From Methanomassiliicoccales archaeon (lineage in GTDB: Archaea; Thermoplasmatota; Thermoplasmata; Methanomassiliicoccales; JACIVX01), in the NCBI GenBank assembly GCA_014361295.1, contig JACIVX010000001.1, forward strand, positions 1,334,293 to 1,398,292: 64,000 nucleotides of DNA, read 5' to 3'. A program made the position numbers and the translations under genes. Of the stretch, positions 8,043 to 16,889 are shown one piece after another. Numbering within the stretch: the stretch's first letter is position 1; every line of letters begins with the position of its first letter. The notes beneath the pieces were generated by a model. The model saw nothing but the letters and a program-made list of their open reading frames with translations, was not told where the DNA came from and searched no databases.

Positions 8043-10780
8043 TCCCAGAATCGTTTTGTTCTCGCATATTGAATCTCGGCGCTGAGGATCCCTCTCAGAA
8101 ATTCATCTTCATTTTCATAGAAACCCGAAAGAATCCTTGCTGCGGTATCAGGTCCAACTCCTCGTGCAGAAAGCACAAGAACTGCTTTTTTTCCGTATTC
8201 TTTAACGAGACTTGCGTTCTTGTAAATCTTATGGATTTCCTTTTTTTCTTCTTCCGTCAGTTGCTTCTTTTTCAGTAATTTTGCCTGATCTTTATTGTAT
8301 GAATGTAAAGCTGCAACCATGACCCCCTGGCATTTTGGGCAAGCGATGTGCTTTGGCAGGTTGCGAGGGGTTGAGCGCCATTGGTTGTGACAGTTAAGAC
8401 AAGTGAGATAAGCTACTTCATCTTCGAGCCTATTCTTAAGCGCTACAAGAATCGAATGATCGGCGCGTTGCGGCATGATGAGATCTCTAGAATGTTCAAG
8501 TCCACTCATCCCGATTGGGGAAATCCCACATATCTCGATTCTGATCTCTCCTCTTTCAATTTTTCTGAGGACCTCAATAGTCCTTTCAAGATCAAGGTCC
8601 TCCCATAGGATCTTGTTAATCGCTTCTTGATACAGCGGGGTATTTTCAAAAATCTCTATCAGTCGAGAAAGATTGATTGATCTATAATCTGCACCTTTCT
8701 CAATGACACCGAATTTCTTTGCAACGTAGATGAATCGCCAGCGTATGAACGATGAATTCCTGATCGCTTTCTTGATGAGCTCCTGTGCATTCTCAGCTTT
8801 AATCGATTTGATTGTTTCCAAGATCATCGAGGGAGCAATATCTCGCGGTAATTCGATGAGGATTCTATACGGATCGGTTCGTACAGAAACGCTCTCTCCA
8901 AGCCGCGCGCTGAGAAGGAGTGATAACAGAATTGCGATTGTCTCGTTGACTCTCGAGCCAAAACAGGCATTGAGAACAACGGTTCTCTTGCCGACATCGA
9001 GCGTCAGAAAATTGTCCGTAGGCATCGGATATCGCTCATTTTGTTTATCGAGATACTCTTTCAATTTTCTGAAAGCCTCTTCATCACCTGGGTATCTTTC
9101 GAAATCCTGTTTTGATCTCAGGGCTCCGACTTCTTGGGCAACTTCGAAGGGAACTGGTATTTCCTCCCCCACCCAGGATGGAATTGATCCGATCTCTCTG
9201 ACCTGCTCCACAAGCAGCTCATCCTCCCTCATTTCGATGATACGCCAGGTCCTCCCTCGGGTGATGAATGTGGCGTAAGGTTCGGCGAATGAAACGACGA
9301 AACTCTCATCAAGCGAACCCACAACCTTTCTGCTGCCGATATCCCTCACACGATATGTCTTTTCGTCAGGAATCATGGAGACGTTTTCGTAGAAATACCG
9401 CATTCCTCTACCTGATCGTTTAAAAGAATCAATGCTGATCCTAAGTAACCCGATTTGGCCGAGCTGGTTGAGCACATTCATAAATTCGTCTCTTGTCAAA
9501 TTTCTGAAGGGATATGTTTTTGTGAATATCCTGTACGCATCATCGATTTTGATGTCTCCGCTCATTGCCATCGAAATGATTTGGTTCGCAAGGACGGTCA
9601 GAGGCTTTTCCCGTACAATCGACGCTTCCAATTCACCGTTTAGCGCCCTTCTTGCGATGACAAGGCTTTCCGCGATTTCATCTGGTGTCGAGGCGATGAT
9701 GATACCCTTTGATACCTTTCCAACTCCGTGCCCTGACCTCCCGACTCTTTGGACGAGTCGCGTGACCTGTCTCGGCGAATTGTACTGAATTGCAAAGTCC
9801 GCGCTTCCGATGTCGATGCCCAGCTCGAGTGAAGAGGTGCAGATCAGCGCTTTGATCTTTTCACTTCTGAACGCCTCTTCCATCTCCTCCCTGATCTCTT
9901 TGGAGAGAGATCCATGATGAACACCGATCGGAAAGTTTTCGTCCCAAATGTGATATCTTGCCGCAAGCGCTTCGGCTGTATCTCTTGTATTCACAAAGAA
10001 GAGCGTCGAACGATGGGATTCGATCAGCTCCCGTCCCCTCCTCATGCATGCAACAAGCTGAGGATCACTTTGCAGGATGCCTGCCAGTTCCTTGTCCTCT
10101 TCGGTAATCTCAGGCCCCTGTACGCGAATGTCGAGCGTCTTGATCACATCGGTTTGGATGATGGTAACCTCCCGACCTACGCCTCCGAGAAACTTCGCAA
10201 CCTCTGATGCGGTGCCCACAGTCGCAGAAAGTCCGATTCTCTGGAATTCGCCAGCAAGATCAACCAGTCGTTCAAGCGCGACTGCTAATTGCGCGCCTCT
10301 CTCATCAGAAGCGAGCTCGTGGATCTCATCAATAATGACCCATTGAACGTTCTCAAGATGCCTTCTCAGCTTCTTCCCAGTGAAGAGAATTTGGAGAGTT
10401 TCTGGAGTTGTGATCAGCACTTTTGGTGCGATTCTTGCCTGCGTTTCTCTTTCCGATTGCGCCGTGTCTCCATGTCTTACAGCAACGCTGATGCCAAGAT
10501 CTGTTCCGAACTCGCTAAAGCGGCGTAGCATATCTCTGTTGAGAGCTCTCAACGGCGTGATGTAGAGGCACATGATCCCCTCGCCCTCCGCTCGAAGGAT
10601 TTTGTGGAAAATCGGAAGCATCGCTGCCTCCGTCTTCCCAATTCCAGTCGGGGCGACGAGGAGCACGTGCTTCCCCTCCAGAATATGGGGTATTGCATCT
10701 TTCTGGGGGTCCGTCGGTTCTCGGATACTTTTTTTCTCGAGAATCTTTTGAATTCTTTCATCAAGAAGTTCGAATACCAT
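8039..10780 (-). CDS. lhr: Lhr-type superfamily 2 ATP-dependent helicase
   Basis: About 913 residues. Lhr helicases unwind DNA and DNA-RNA hybrids and act in repair and recombination. The Q-like motif PTDPQKDAIPHI, Walker A APTGIGKTEAA, DEIH box, SATV motif, and the second RecA domain with HHGSLSKEIR and RLVQRVGRSGH are all present, followed by the winged-helix and Lhr-core domains. A four-Cys zinc element (CLNC...CPKC) occurs about 130 residues before the end and a helix-hairpin-helix-like tail (SARGVGPDTAARIL) follows, a layout seen in archaeal Lhr. ATG 10780 (MVFELL) is preferred to an upstream TTG. The gene is convergent with the FAH gene. Confidence 0.95.
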   Translation of the reverse strand: MVFELLDERIQKILEKKSIREPTDPQKDAIPHILEGKHVLLVAPTGIGKTEAAMLPIFHKILRAEGEGIMCLYITPLRALNRDMLRRFSEFGTDLGISVAVRHGDTAQSERETQARIAPKVLITTPETLQILFTGKKLRRHLENVQWVIIDEIHELASDERGAQLAVALERLVDLAGEFQRIGLSATVGTASEVAKFLGGVGREVTIIQTDVIKTLDIRVQGPEITEEDKELAGILQSDPQLVACMRRGRELIESHRSTLFFVNTRDTAEALAARYHIWDENFPIGVHHGSLSKEIREEMEEAFRSEKIKALICTSSLELGIDIGSADFAIQYNSPRQVTRLVQRVGRSGHGVGKVSKGIIIASTPDEIAESLVIARRALNGELEASIVREKPLTVLANQIISMAMSGDIKIDDAYRIFTKTYPFRNLTRDEFMNVLNQLGQIGLLRISIDSFKRSGRGMRYFYENVSMIPDEKTYRVRDIGSRKVVGSLDESFVVSFAEPYATFITRGRTWRIIEMREDELLVEQVREIGSIPSWVGEEIPVPFEVAQEVGALRSKQDFERYPGDEEAFRKLKEYLDKQNERYPMPTDNFLTLDVGKRTVVLNACFGSRVNETIAILLSLLLSARLGESVSVRTDPYRILIELPRDIAPSMILETIKSIKAENAQELIKKAIRNSSFIRWRFIYVAKKFGVIEKGADYRSINLSRLIEIFENTPLYQEAINKILWEDLDLERTIEVLRKIERGEIRIEICGISPIGMSGLEHSRDLIMPQRADHSILVALKNRLEDEVAYLTCLNCHNQWRSTPRNLPKHIACPKCQGVMVAALHSYNKDQAKLLKKKQLTEEEKKEIHKIYKNASLVKEYGKKAVLVLSARGVGPDTAARILSGFYENEDEFLRGILSAEIQYARTKRFWD

Positions 10781-10930
10781 AACCGAAAGCGCCAGCAACG
10801 AATAGATTGTAATATTTCAATATATCGATTCGTTATTTTTTAATCGAGGAGGCTTACAGAAACATTGAAAAGTCAGATTAACCCATAGCACTCATTGGCA
10901 AAGGCAAATAGATTTTGAGGAAGGAACGCG

Positions 10931-11593
10931 ATGAATCCATTGCTCGTAAGTCCGAGAGAATTCGAATTAGTTATTGTCGCACTGCTTTTGGTTTTCGGTG
11001 TTGTACTCGCATTTGTAGGTCACAGGATTTACAAAAGCATTCTTGCGGTTGTCGGTGTGGTCCTCGGCTTTGTCATTGGGTTTACTCTTGGCTCGATGTT
11101 TAGTGGGATTATTGTCGCGTATATACTCGGAACGCTTGGAGCAATTTTCCTCGCTCTCGTTTTTTATTATCTCGTTGCCACTGCGATGTCGCTCATTGTT
11201 GGTGCTGCAGTATTTCTGCTCGCTCACGCTTTGGGAGTTAGTCTTATCATCTCCCTCATCATCGCCACAGCGGTTTTCGTGATCGTTTTCTTAACCTATG
11301 ATCGGATTGTCGCTCTCTTTACGGCGCTCGTCGGTGCCACGTTGGTTGCCTGGGGACTCGATATTCTTGGATTCCAATGGATCATCGTCGCGATCATTTT
11401 CTTCATCACTACGATCTCTGGTGTGATCGCTCAGTGGATCGATATCTCCTCAAAAAAGCCTCGTCCAGTTGAATCAAGAAATCTCCCATCGAAGATCGAT
11501 ATCGTAAAACGATGTCCCAATTGCGGTCACGTCCTCACATACATGCCGGAATATGATGCCTGGTTTTGTTACAGTTGTGGGAAATACAGTTGA
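10931..11593 (+). CDS. Multi-pass membrane protein with a C-terminal zinc ribbon
   Basis: 220 residues. Seven or so hydrophobic segments (about 13-30, 36-55, 58-76, 77-98, 100-120, 122-140, 143-163) resemble the DUF4203/TMEM198-like arrangement of Gly-rich helices. After a basic linker, residues 190-220 form a zinc ribbon, CPNCGH...CYSCG. The ribbon probably faces the cytoplasm. The ATG at 10931 is preceded by GAGGAAGG (10917-10924). It stands alone between lhr and the convergent HdrD-like gene. Function unknown; the family name is a tentative reading. Confidence 0.8.
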   Translation: MNPLLVSPREFELVIVALLLVFGVVLAFVGHRIYKSILAVVGVVLGFVIGFTLGSMFSGIIVAYILGTLGAIFLALVFYYLVATAMSLIVGAAVFLLAHALGVSLIISLIIATAVFVIVFLTYDRIVALFTALVGATLVAWGLDILGFQWIIVAIIFFITTISGVIAQWIDISSKKPRPVESRNLPSKIDIVKRCPNCGHVLTYMPEYDAWFCYSCGKYS

Positions 11594-11717
11594 TGATAGT
11601 TCGCATCAAACCGAGTTTTATAGCTTACTCAATGATCTACTAGCTGTTATCAAATTAATTGATTCGAGCTATTCTACAACGAGATGGTCTGCACTTATTT
11701 TTTAATTCACCGCAATC

Positions 11718-12890
11718 CTACGATGCCTTAGTCGGCTCTGTTGCTTCAAGTAGGAGTTCAGATATATCTTTCACTGGAATATTGGCATTGATTTTCTTCG
11801 CGCCCTGTTCTAGGTTTAAGACACAGAAGGGGCATGAGGAAATGATCATCTCAGCTCCAACATCCAAGGCCTCTTTAACCCTCTCGGCAGCGATATTGAC
11901 TGCATAATCGTTGAACGCCGATTTATATCCGCCACCGGCACCGCAACACATCGAACTCATCCTGTTGTGCGCCATCTCAACGAGTTCGATGCCTGGAATA
12001 GCCTTGAGCACTTCCCGAGGAGGTTCGAAAACACCAGAATGTCTACCTAGGTGACAGGGATCGTGATACGTCACTTTCGCTTTGATCTCCTTGGTGAATT
12101 TGAGTTTCTTTTCCTTGATGAGTTTTTGAACGTATTGCGAGAAATGATAGACCTCGAAAGTCGGATTCGAATAAAATCGTCCATAGTCCTTCAGCGTTGT
12201 CTTATAACAACCGGCGCATGTCGTTACCATCGCTTTTGCGCCTCTCCTCTCAGTCGTCGTGATTGTATGTTCTGCGAATCTCGGCGTCAGGTCGGTCATA
12301 CCAGTTCTCAGCGCAGGTGATGTGCAGCACCATTCATCCGCTCCCAAAACGTCGAGCTTGACGCCGGCACGATGGAGGACGATGACGCCAGCCCTCGCGA
12401 TATTCTGAACTCGATAGGATGCGGTGCATCCAGCGAAAAAGATGACCTCCGGAGTTTTCTCTCGCGGCACTTCTGCTGGAAACCAAGCGTCTCTTTTCTC
12501 TACAGGCTCTCCATACGGATTTTTCACTTTCTCTATCCTTTCGTGGAATTTCTTGTGTGCGGGTAGCGGGCCAGCGCCCTGCTCCACAACCCATTCTCTT
12601 ACCTTTTCCCAAAATTCCGCAAATTCGATCTGAACGTGGCAGACGGTCCAGCATGCAGCACATCCTGTACACATGTATAATGCCTGGACAAATTCATCGT
12701 CAATGTCGACTTTTCTGCCGAGAAGTTTGTCAACTGGTGATCTTTTCATCAATTGATTGAGGTAAAAAATCTTACCTCGAGGCGTGACCGATTCCCACGG
12801 TGTCTGCTTCCAGGTTTCACAAACGCGGATGCAGTAGCCGCATTGCAGGCAAGCAAGCAAATCTCTCTTAATATCTGGTAGTTTAACCAT
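11718..12890 (-). CDS. HdrD/GlpC-like Fe-S protein with two CCG domains
   Basis: 390 residues, soluble. Two [4Fe-4S] ferredoxin motifs are at C14-C17-C20-C24 and C74-C77-C80-C84, followed by two cysteine-rich CCG-type domains (EWCCTSPALRTG...CAGCYKT and MCCGAGGG...SSCPFC). This is the layout of heterodisulfide reductase subunit D, GlpC and related subunits that pass electrons to or from thiols, quinones or flavoproteins. No HdrE, HdrA or FAD-binding partner adjoins it, so the electron partner is unknown. A ferritin-like gene and a tungsten oxidoreductase lie just upstream. It is not possible to say whether it reduces a heterodisulfide. Confidence 0.9.
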   Translation of the reverse strand: MVKLPDIKRDLLACLQCGYCIRVCETWKQTPWESVTPRGKIFYLNQLMKRSPVDKLLGRKVDIDDEFVQALYMCTGCAACWTVCHVQIEFAEFWEKVREWVVEQGAGPLPAHKKFHERIEKVKNPYGEPVEKRDAWFPAEVPREKTPEVIFFAGCTASYRVQNIARAGVIVLHRAGVKLDVLGADEWCCTSPALRTGMTDLTPRFAEHTITTTERRGAKAMVTTCAGCYKTTLKDYGRFYSNPTFEVYHFSQYVQKLIKEKKLKFTKEIKAKVTYHDPCHLGRHSGVFEPPREVLKAIPGIELVEMAHNRMSSMCCGAGGGYKSAFNDYAVNIAAERVKEALDVGAEMIISSCPFCVLNLEQGAKKINANIPVKDISELLLEATEPTKAS

Positions 12891-13117
12891 TTGCGCACCT
12901 CAATCAATTTGTCAGATCATGGAGCTGCCTTTAGTTGAAGGCGAATCCGGGCTATGGATGATTACTGAATATTTATTTTTTCTCCAAATGCAGCGCACCG
13001 ATTCGAAACAATTGATTAATAGTGGCGGTTACTCAATTAATTTTCATTTAAAAGTCAGCATCTTTTTGCTCAGAAAATGCGAAGGGGATTCTGAGAATCT
13101 TTCTTACATCAGGGTGT

Positions 13118-13630
13118 TCAACCCTCAAGAATAGGGACGTATCCGTACCAGGTGCCTTCGAGTTTTAACATGTGGATATTCTCTTCAAGAAGTTTTTTGT
13201 GACCTTCCTCCCATTTGGCCAGCCGTTCGAGGAGTGCTTTGACATTTGAATCAGATGCAATATTGGCCGCATCGGTATATACTCTGATCGAATTATCCTC
13301 GATAGAAACACCAACTTCGATGATTTTGATCTCGCCCTCAATTGAACGGCAATCTTCTTCCAAGTTTTCTGTGAAAATCTTTCGAGGAATGAGGCTGGCA
13401 TATCTCTTCGAAGGTTTTAATTCTGAGAGTTTCGCGCTTGGTTGAATACGAAAGATTTCACTTTCGATCATCGATCTATGCATCTCTTCATCTCTTGCCA
13501 AACCTCTAAAGAGTGCAGACCCCTTTTCATCTTTAACACATCTCGATAATTGCATGTAATACTCGTATCCAAATCTCTCGATCTCAATTGCCGCTGCTAG
13601 TATTGAAATCTTGTCTCTTGCTTCGTCCAC
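13118..13630 (-). CDS. Ferritin-like (rubrerythrin-fold) protein
   Basis: 170 residues, all-helical. Metal-ligand motifs of a di-iron four-helix bundle can be placed at AIEIERFGYEYY, DEEMH (first half), VSIEDNSIRVY and EEGHKK (second half). There is no C-terminal rubredoxin domain, so it is closer to stand-alone ferritin-like rubrerythrin relatives than to classical rubrerythrin. The start is a GTG at 13630 preceded by GGAGGG and AAAAGGGG. Such proteins usually handle peroxide or iron, which would suit a strict anaerobe; that role is inferred. Confidence 0.8.
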   Translation of the reverse strand: MDEARDKISILAAAIEIERFGYEYYMQLSRCVKDEKGSALFRGLARDEEMHRSMIESEIFRIQPSAKLSELKPSKRYASLIPRKIFTENLEEDCRSIEGEIKIIEVGVSIEDNSIRVYTDAANIASDSNVKALLERLAKWEEGHKKLLEENIHMLKLEGTWYGYVPILEG

Positions 13631-13852
13631 CCCTTTTTCTCCCTCCGTATCGATTAATCAGAATTTACCAAAGTAATTGCGGTTTTTCCAATCTTTACCG
13701 GGTTCTCACAAATCGTCATAATTTTACCTTACGAGGAAACAATCGTTGCTCATTATTATTTATAACTTTTTAGAGATCTCAAAAAAAGATGACTCATTGA
13801 AAGTGCAAGATCGGATTTCGCGATTCGAAATGCAAATTCCGACATAACGAAA

Positions 13853-14012
13853 TTCTTATAGCGCTTGAAGGGGTTTTATGGGCAGCGTGAAAGCCTCCCT
13901 AGCAAGGCGTATCTTTCCTCACCAGACTTGCTAGAAATGAGGAGGCAGGAGGAGATTGGGACGGTTCGCGTGATCGTCCTGAAAAAATCAAAGATGAGGA
14001 GGAAACGAGTCT
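13853..14012 (+). promoter_or_regulatory. Promoter and structured 5' leader of the aldehyde oxidoreductase gene
   Basis: A TATA-like TTCTTATA ends at 13859, so transcription should begin around 13880 and give a leader of about 130 bases. Within it CTAGCAAG (13899-13906) pairs perfectly with CTTGCTAG (13927-13934), and CCTCC (13894-13898) can extend the stem by pairing with GGAGG (13941-13945) across a short bulge. The same CCTCC can instead pair with GGAGG inside the ribosome-binding site GAGGAGG (13996-14002). This is the geometry expected of a translation switch. No known riboswitch family is recognised. Confidence 0.45.
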
Positions 14013-15905
14013 ATGTATGGCTATTGGGGAAAAATTTTGAGAATAGACCTGAACACCAATAAAGTCTCCACGCAGGAGTTCGACGAGGAATTTGCGAAAA
14101 AGTGGCTCGGAGGAGTTGGCTTCGGAATCAAGATCTGTTATGATGAGATTCCAGCCGGCGCCGATCCTTTGGGCCCCGATAATGTCTTCGTCCTTGCGGT
14201 AGGTCCTATCCAGGGTCACGGGATCCTCGGCTCTGGGAGATTCACGATCTCGTTCAAGTCTCCTTTGACTGGCTTCTGGGGTCAGTCGACGGGAGGCGGA
14301 TATGTGGCCGAAGAGCTCAAGAAATGCGGATATGATGCGTTGGTAATTAAGGGTGCGGCAAAGAAACCAGTGTGGATCTCAGTGATGGACGACAAAGTCG
14401 AAATTCACGATGCCTCGAAGCTCTGGGGCAAGGATGTGCACGACACGCAGGAGGCGCTGTGGAAGGAAGTCGGTGACAAGAATGCTGTCGTAATCCCGAT
14501 CGGTCCTGCGGCGGAGAACCTCGTCAGATATGCTGCACTCGTCACCTACGATGGTCATGGAAATGCTGGTCGGATGGGTGGAGGCGCTGTTTTGGGATCT
14601 AAGAAAGTGAAAGCGATTGTGCTCAAGGGAAGCAAGAAAAACACCGCAAAGGATCCCGAGAAATTAAAGGCGCTGAAGAAGGAAGTCGCAGCCGCCGTCA
14701 AAGACAACCCATTTGCAAAGCAGAACCGAGAAGAAGGGCAGGCAATGGCGGTTATCCCGAGGGAACAGCTCAGCCTTCTCCCGATGAAGAACTTCTCACT
14801 CGGATCGTGGCCCGAGGGTGCGAGGAAGATTGGATCCGCTGGTGGTGAATTCAACCAGGTGCTCAAGCCAAGGCCAGATGCATGCTCAAACTGCGTCATG
14901 GGTTGCCACAGACGTGTCACGATCAAAGAAGGGACACCTTGTGATATGGACGGCTACGGTCCAGAGTATGAGACGCTGGGGATGATGGGTAGCAACTGCC
15001 TCGTGGACAACCTGAAGGCGATTAACTACGCTGGTCACCTCTGCAACATGTACAGCATGGACACGATTGAATTCGGTGGTGTCGTGGGCTTTGCGATGGA
15101 AGCCTACGAGAAGGGGTACATCAAGAAAGAGGATCTGGGATTCGAACTCAAATGGGGTGACGGAGTCGCAATGTGCAAGCTTGCCAAGATGATCGCGATG
15201 AGGTCGAACCCGATGGCGAAACTTCTTGGCGAAGGTTTGAAGGTAGCTGCGAAGAAACTCGGCTGTCCACAAATCGCCGTTGAAAAGGACAACGCAGTAA
15301 TCCCAGCGCACGACCCGAGAGCGTTCTTCTCGATGGCTGTTAACTACGCGACGGGGCCGAGAGGTCCGTGCCATGTAACTGGATTCCCCGAGGGGTCAGA
15401 GCTTGGTATTCCTGTGCCTGAGTACGATCTTCCACCGATGGACAGGTTCGATGACAAGTTGAAAGGGAAAGCTGCTGTTGCGTGGCAGGACATCTGCCAG
15501 GTCGATAATGCATTGAGCTACTGTCTCTTCTATGACTTCGCTGGTTATACGCATCAGATGAAGGCGGACATACTCAACGCGATTACTGGCTGGAACTACA
15601 CGACAAAGCAACTCTTCCAGGAGGTCGGCGGGAGAATTAACCAGCTCTGCAGGATGTTTGCCTTGAAGCATGGATATGACCCGAAGAGGAACGACACGCT
15701 GCCGCCGAGGATGTTCGAACCTCTCAAAGAAGGCGGCGCCGCTGGCAAAGTGCCCCCGCTCGAAAAGATGCTGAAAGAGTATTACGAGGTGAGGGGCTGG
15801 GTTAACGGAATCCCGACGGAAGAGACGCTCAGGAAATTTGGATTGGACTTCGCAATCCCAGACCTCAAGAAAGTTCCAGATGGCAAGAAGTGGATCTGGG
15901 CATAA
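14013..15905 (+). CDS. aor: Tungsten-dependent aldehyde:ferredoxin oxidoreductase
   Basis: 630 residues, typical length. The enzyme oxidises aldehydes to acids with a tungsten bis-pyranopterin site and one [4Fe-4S] cluster, passing electrons to ferredoxin. The N-terminal MYGYWGKILRIDL, FWGQSTGGG and NAGRMGGGAVLGSKKVKAI pterin-contact segments are clear. Cluster ligands are C291, C294 and C298 (CSNCVMGC) with a fourth probably at C504 (SYCLF). Codon choice looks richer in C and G at third positions than in many neighbours, as expected of a strongly expressed gene. ATG 14013 has GAGGAGG at 13996-14002. No moaA or tungstate transporter adjoins it; the nearby HdrD-like and ferritin-like genes face away. 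Confidence 0.96.
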   Translation: MYGYWGKILRIDLNTNKVSTQEFDEEFAKKWLGGVGFGIKICYDEIPAGADPLGPDNVFVLAVGPIQGHGILGSGRFTISFKSPLTGFWGQSTGGGYVAEELKKCGYDALVIKGAAKKPVWISVMDDKVEIHDASKLWGKDVHDTQEALWKEVGDKNAVVIPIGPAAENLVRYAALVTYDGHGNAGRMGGGAVLGSKKVKAIVLKGSKKNTAKDPEKLKALKKEVAAAVKDNPFAKQNREEGQAMAVIPREQLSLLPMKNFSLGSWPEGARKIGSAGGEFNQVLKPRPDACSNCVMGCHRRVTIKEGTPCDMDGYGPEYETLGMMGSNCLVDNLKAINYAGHLCNMYSMDTIEFGGVVGFAMEAYEKGYIKKEDLGFELKWGDGVAMCKLAKMIAMRSNPMAKLLGEGLKVAAKKLGCPQIAVEKDNAVIPAHDPRAFFSMAVNYATGPRGPCHVTGFPEGSELGIPVPEYDLPPMDRFDDKLKGKAAVAWQDICQVDNALSYCLFYDFAGYTHQMKADILNAITGWNYTTKQLFQEVGGRINQLCRMFALKHGYDPKRNDTLPPRMFEPLKEGGAAGKVPPLEKMLKEYYEVRGWVNGIPTEETLRKFGLDFAIPDLKKVPDGKKWIWA

Positions 15906-15910
15906 GCCCT

Positions 15911-15930
15911 TTCCTTTTTTTTTAAATTTT
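15911..15930 (+). terminator. T-rich terminator after the aldehyde oxidoreductase gene
   Basis: A run of nine T residues begins at 15915, ten bases after the TAA, followed by another T-rich block. This matches archaeal intrinsic termination on T tracts. No hairpin precedes it. Confidence 0.5.
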
Positions 15931-15978
15931 ATTCATAAAATATCGATTATGCATGCAATTACAAAGTTGAGGTTGCAG

Positions 15979-16487
15979 TTATTGTAATAAGAGGATACGG
16001 CCAGATATCATAAACCCTGTCTCATTGTCACTTCTTTTACCAGTCATCCTTTCGATACTAATGGCAATAATGAGAGTCTTTTCGAGAACTTTCTGATCAA
16101 ACTCGTATTCTTTTTGACCTGTGTAGTGTTCCATGATGATCTGGAGAGCCTCTTTCTTTTTTTCAACATCTGTAATAAATGACGCTGTCCCAAAACCGAT
16201 GATGCTGAGGTAACTCATCTCAAATCCACAGGGTCTATTGCTTTCAACGAGTTCAATATCGACATCGATTTCAAAACAGACCCTGTTGTTCTTGCGCATC
16301 ATTTCAACCTTCTTCCCCCTTCAGCCGAATGGAGATAAATATGGCCATTGCTATAGCCAAAACTCAAGGGGACGACGTACGGCTCACCATCATTGCACAA
16401 CGCAATTCTGCAGACCTTCGCCTCGTTGATAACCGACTCGATCAATCCAAGATCATTGATCTCTTGAGCGCTCCTTCTCATAACCAT
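15979..16487 (-). pseudogene. Split PNPOx-like flavin-binding protein gene (frameshift)
   Basis: Two adjacent frames together encode one pyridoxamine-phosphate-oxidase-like (NimA-type) protein. The first, 16487-16299, carries the N-terminal part (CRIALCNDGEPYVVPLSFGY...LHSAEGGRRLK, 62 residues). The second, 16302-15979, continues with MMRKNNRVCFEIDVDIEL (107 residues). Joined length is 169, the normal family size. The break is at TTGAAATGATG: one more A in the A run would restore a single frame. As it stands the stop of the first and start of the second overlap as ATGA, so two polypeptides could be made by coupling. It may be a real lesion, a sequencing error or an unusual two-piece protein. 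Confidence 0.75.
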
Positions 16488-16534
16488 GATATTTCACACC
16501 TTTAGCGACTGGAGTTTCAATGTCGATTTAATAA

Positions 16535-16792
16535 TCATGCCTTTCCAGAAATGAAGATGCAGTAATCGTAGTGAATCGGACCACTTTTCGTCGTCTCACA
16601 CGGAAATTCTTGGCACACAAAGCAGTAATCTACTTTTTTTCGATTTGCACATGTTGCTATACCGCAGAAGCGATTTTCCTTTGGTATGCAACCCTTCTTA
16701 CCGTTCGGACATTTTTCCATCTTCATCAATGGGCAAATTTCGCAAGCAATACCGCAGACACCGATTCTCGTACCCTTTATTTTTTCTTCCAT
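16535..16792 (-). CDS. DUF3795-type cysteine-rich protein
   Basis: 85 residues with twelve cysteines, starting MEEKIKGTRIGVCGIACEIC. The spacing C-x3-C-x2-C near the N terminus, then CPNGKKGC, FCGIATC and YCFVCQEFPC is typical of the DUF3795 family, presumed to bind zinc or an Fe-S cluster. The last segment CETTKSGPIHYDYC completes the domain. Function unknown. It lies 47 bases upstream of the split PNPOx-like gene on the same strand and may share its transcript. Confidence 0.85.
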   Translation of the reverse strand: MEEKIKGTRIGVCGIACEICPLMKMEKCPNGKKGCIPKENRFCGIATCANRKKVDYCFVCQEFPCETTKSGPIHYDYCIFISGKA

Positions 16793-16889
16793 GGCTCATG
16801 ATTTCTTGCATAATAGATGAATATTCTTATCCGATGAGACTCCTTGATTTCTGCTGAGATTCCGAAAATAAATCGAGAAGGTGAGGGAT

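Noticed and set aside
13865-14062. A plus-strand frame across the aldehyde oxidoreductase leader
   Set aside because: It starts at a non-ATG codon and runs through the structured leader into the start of the oxidoreductase in a different frame.
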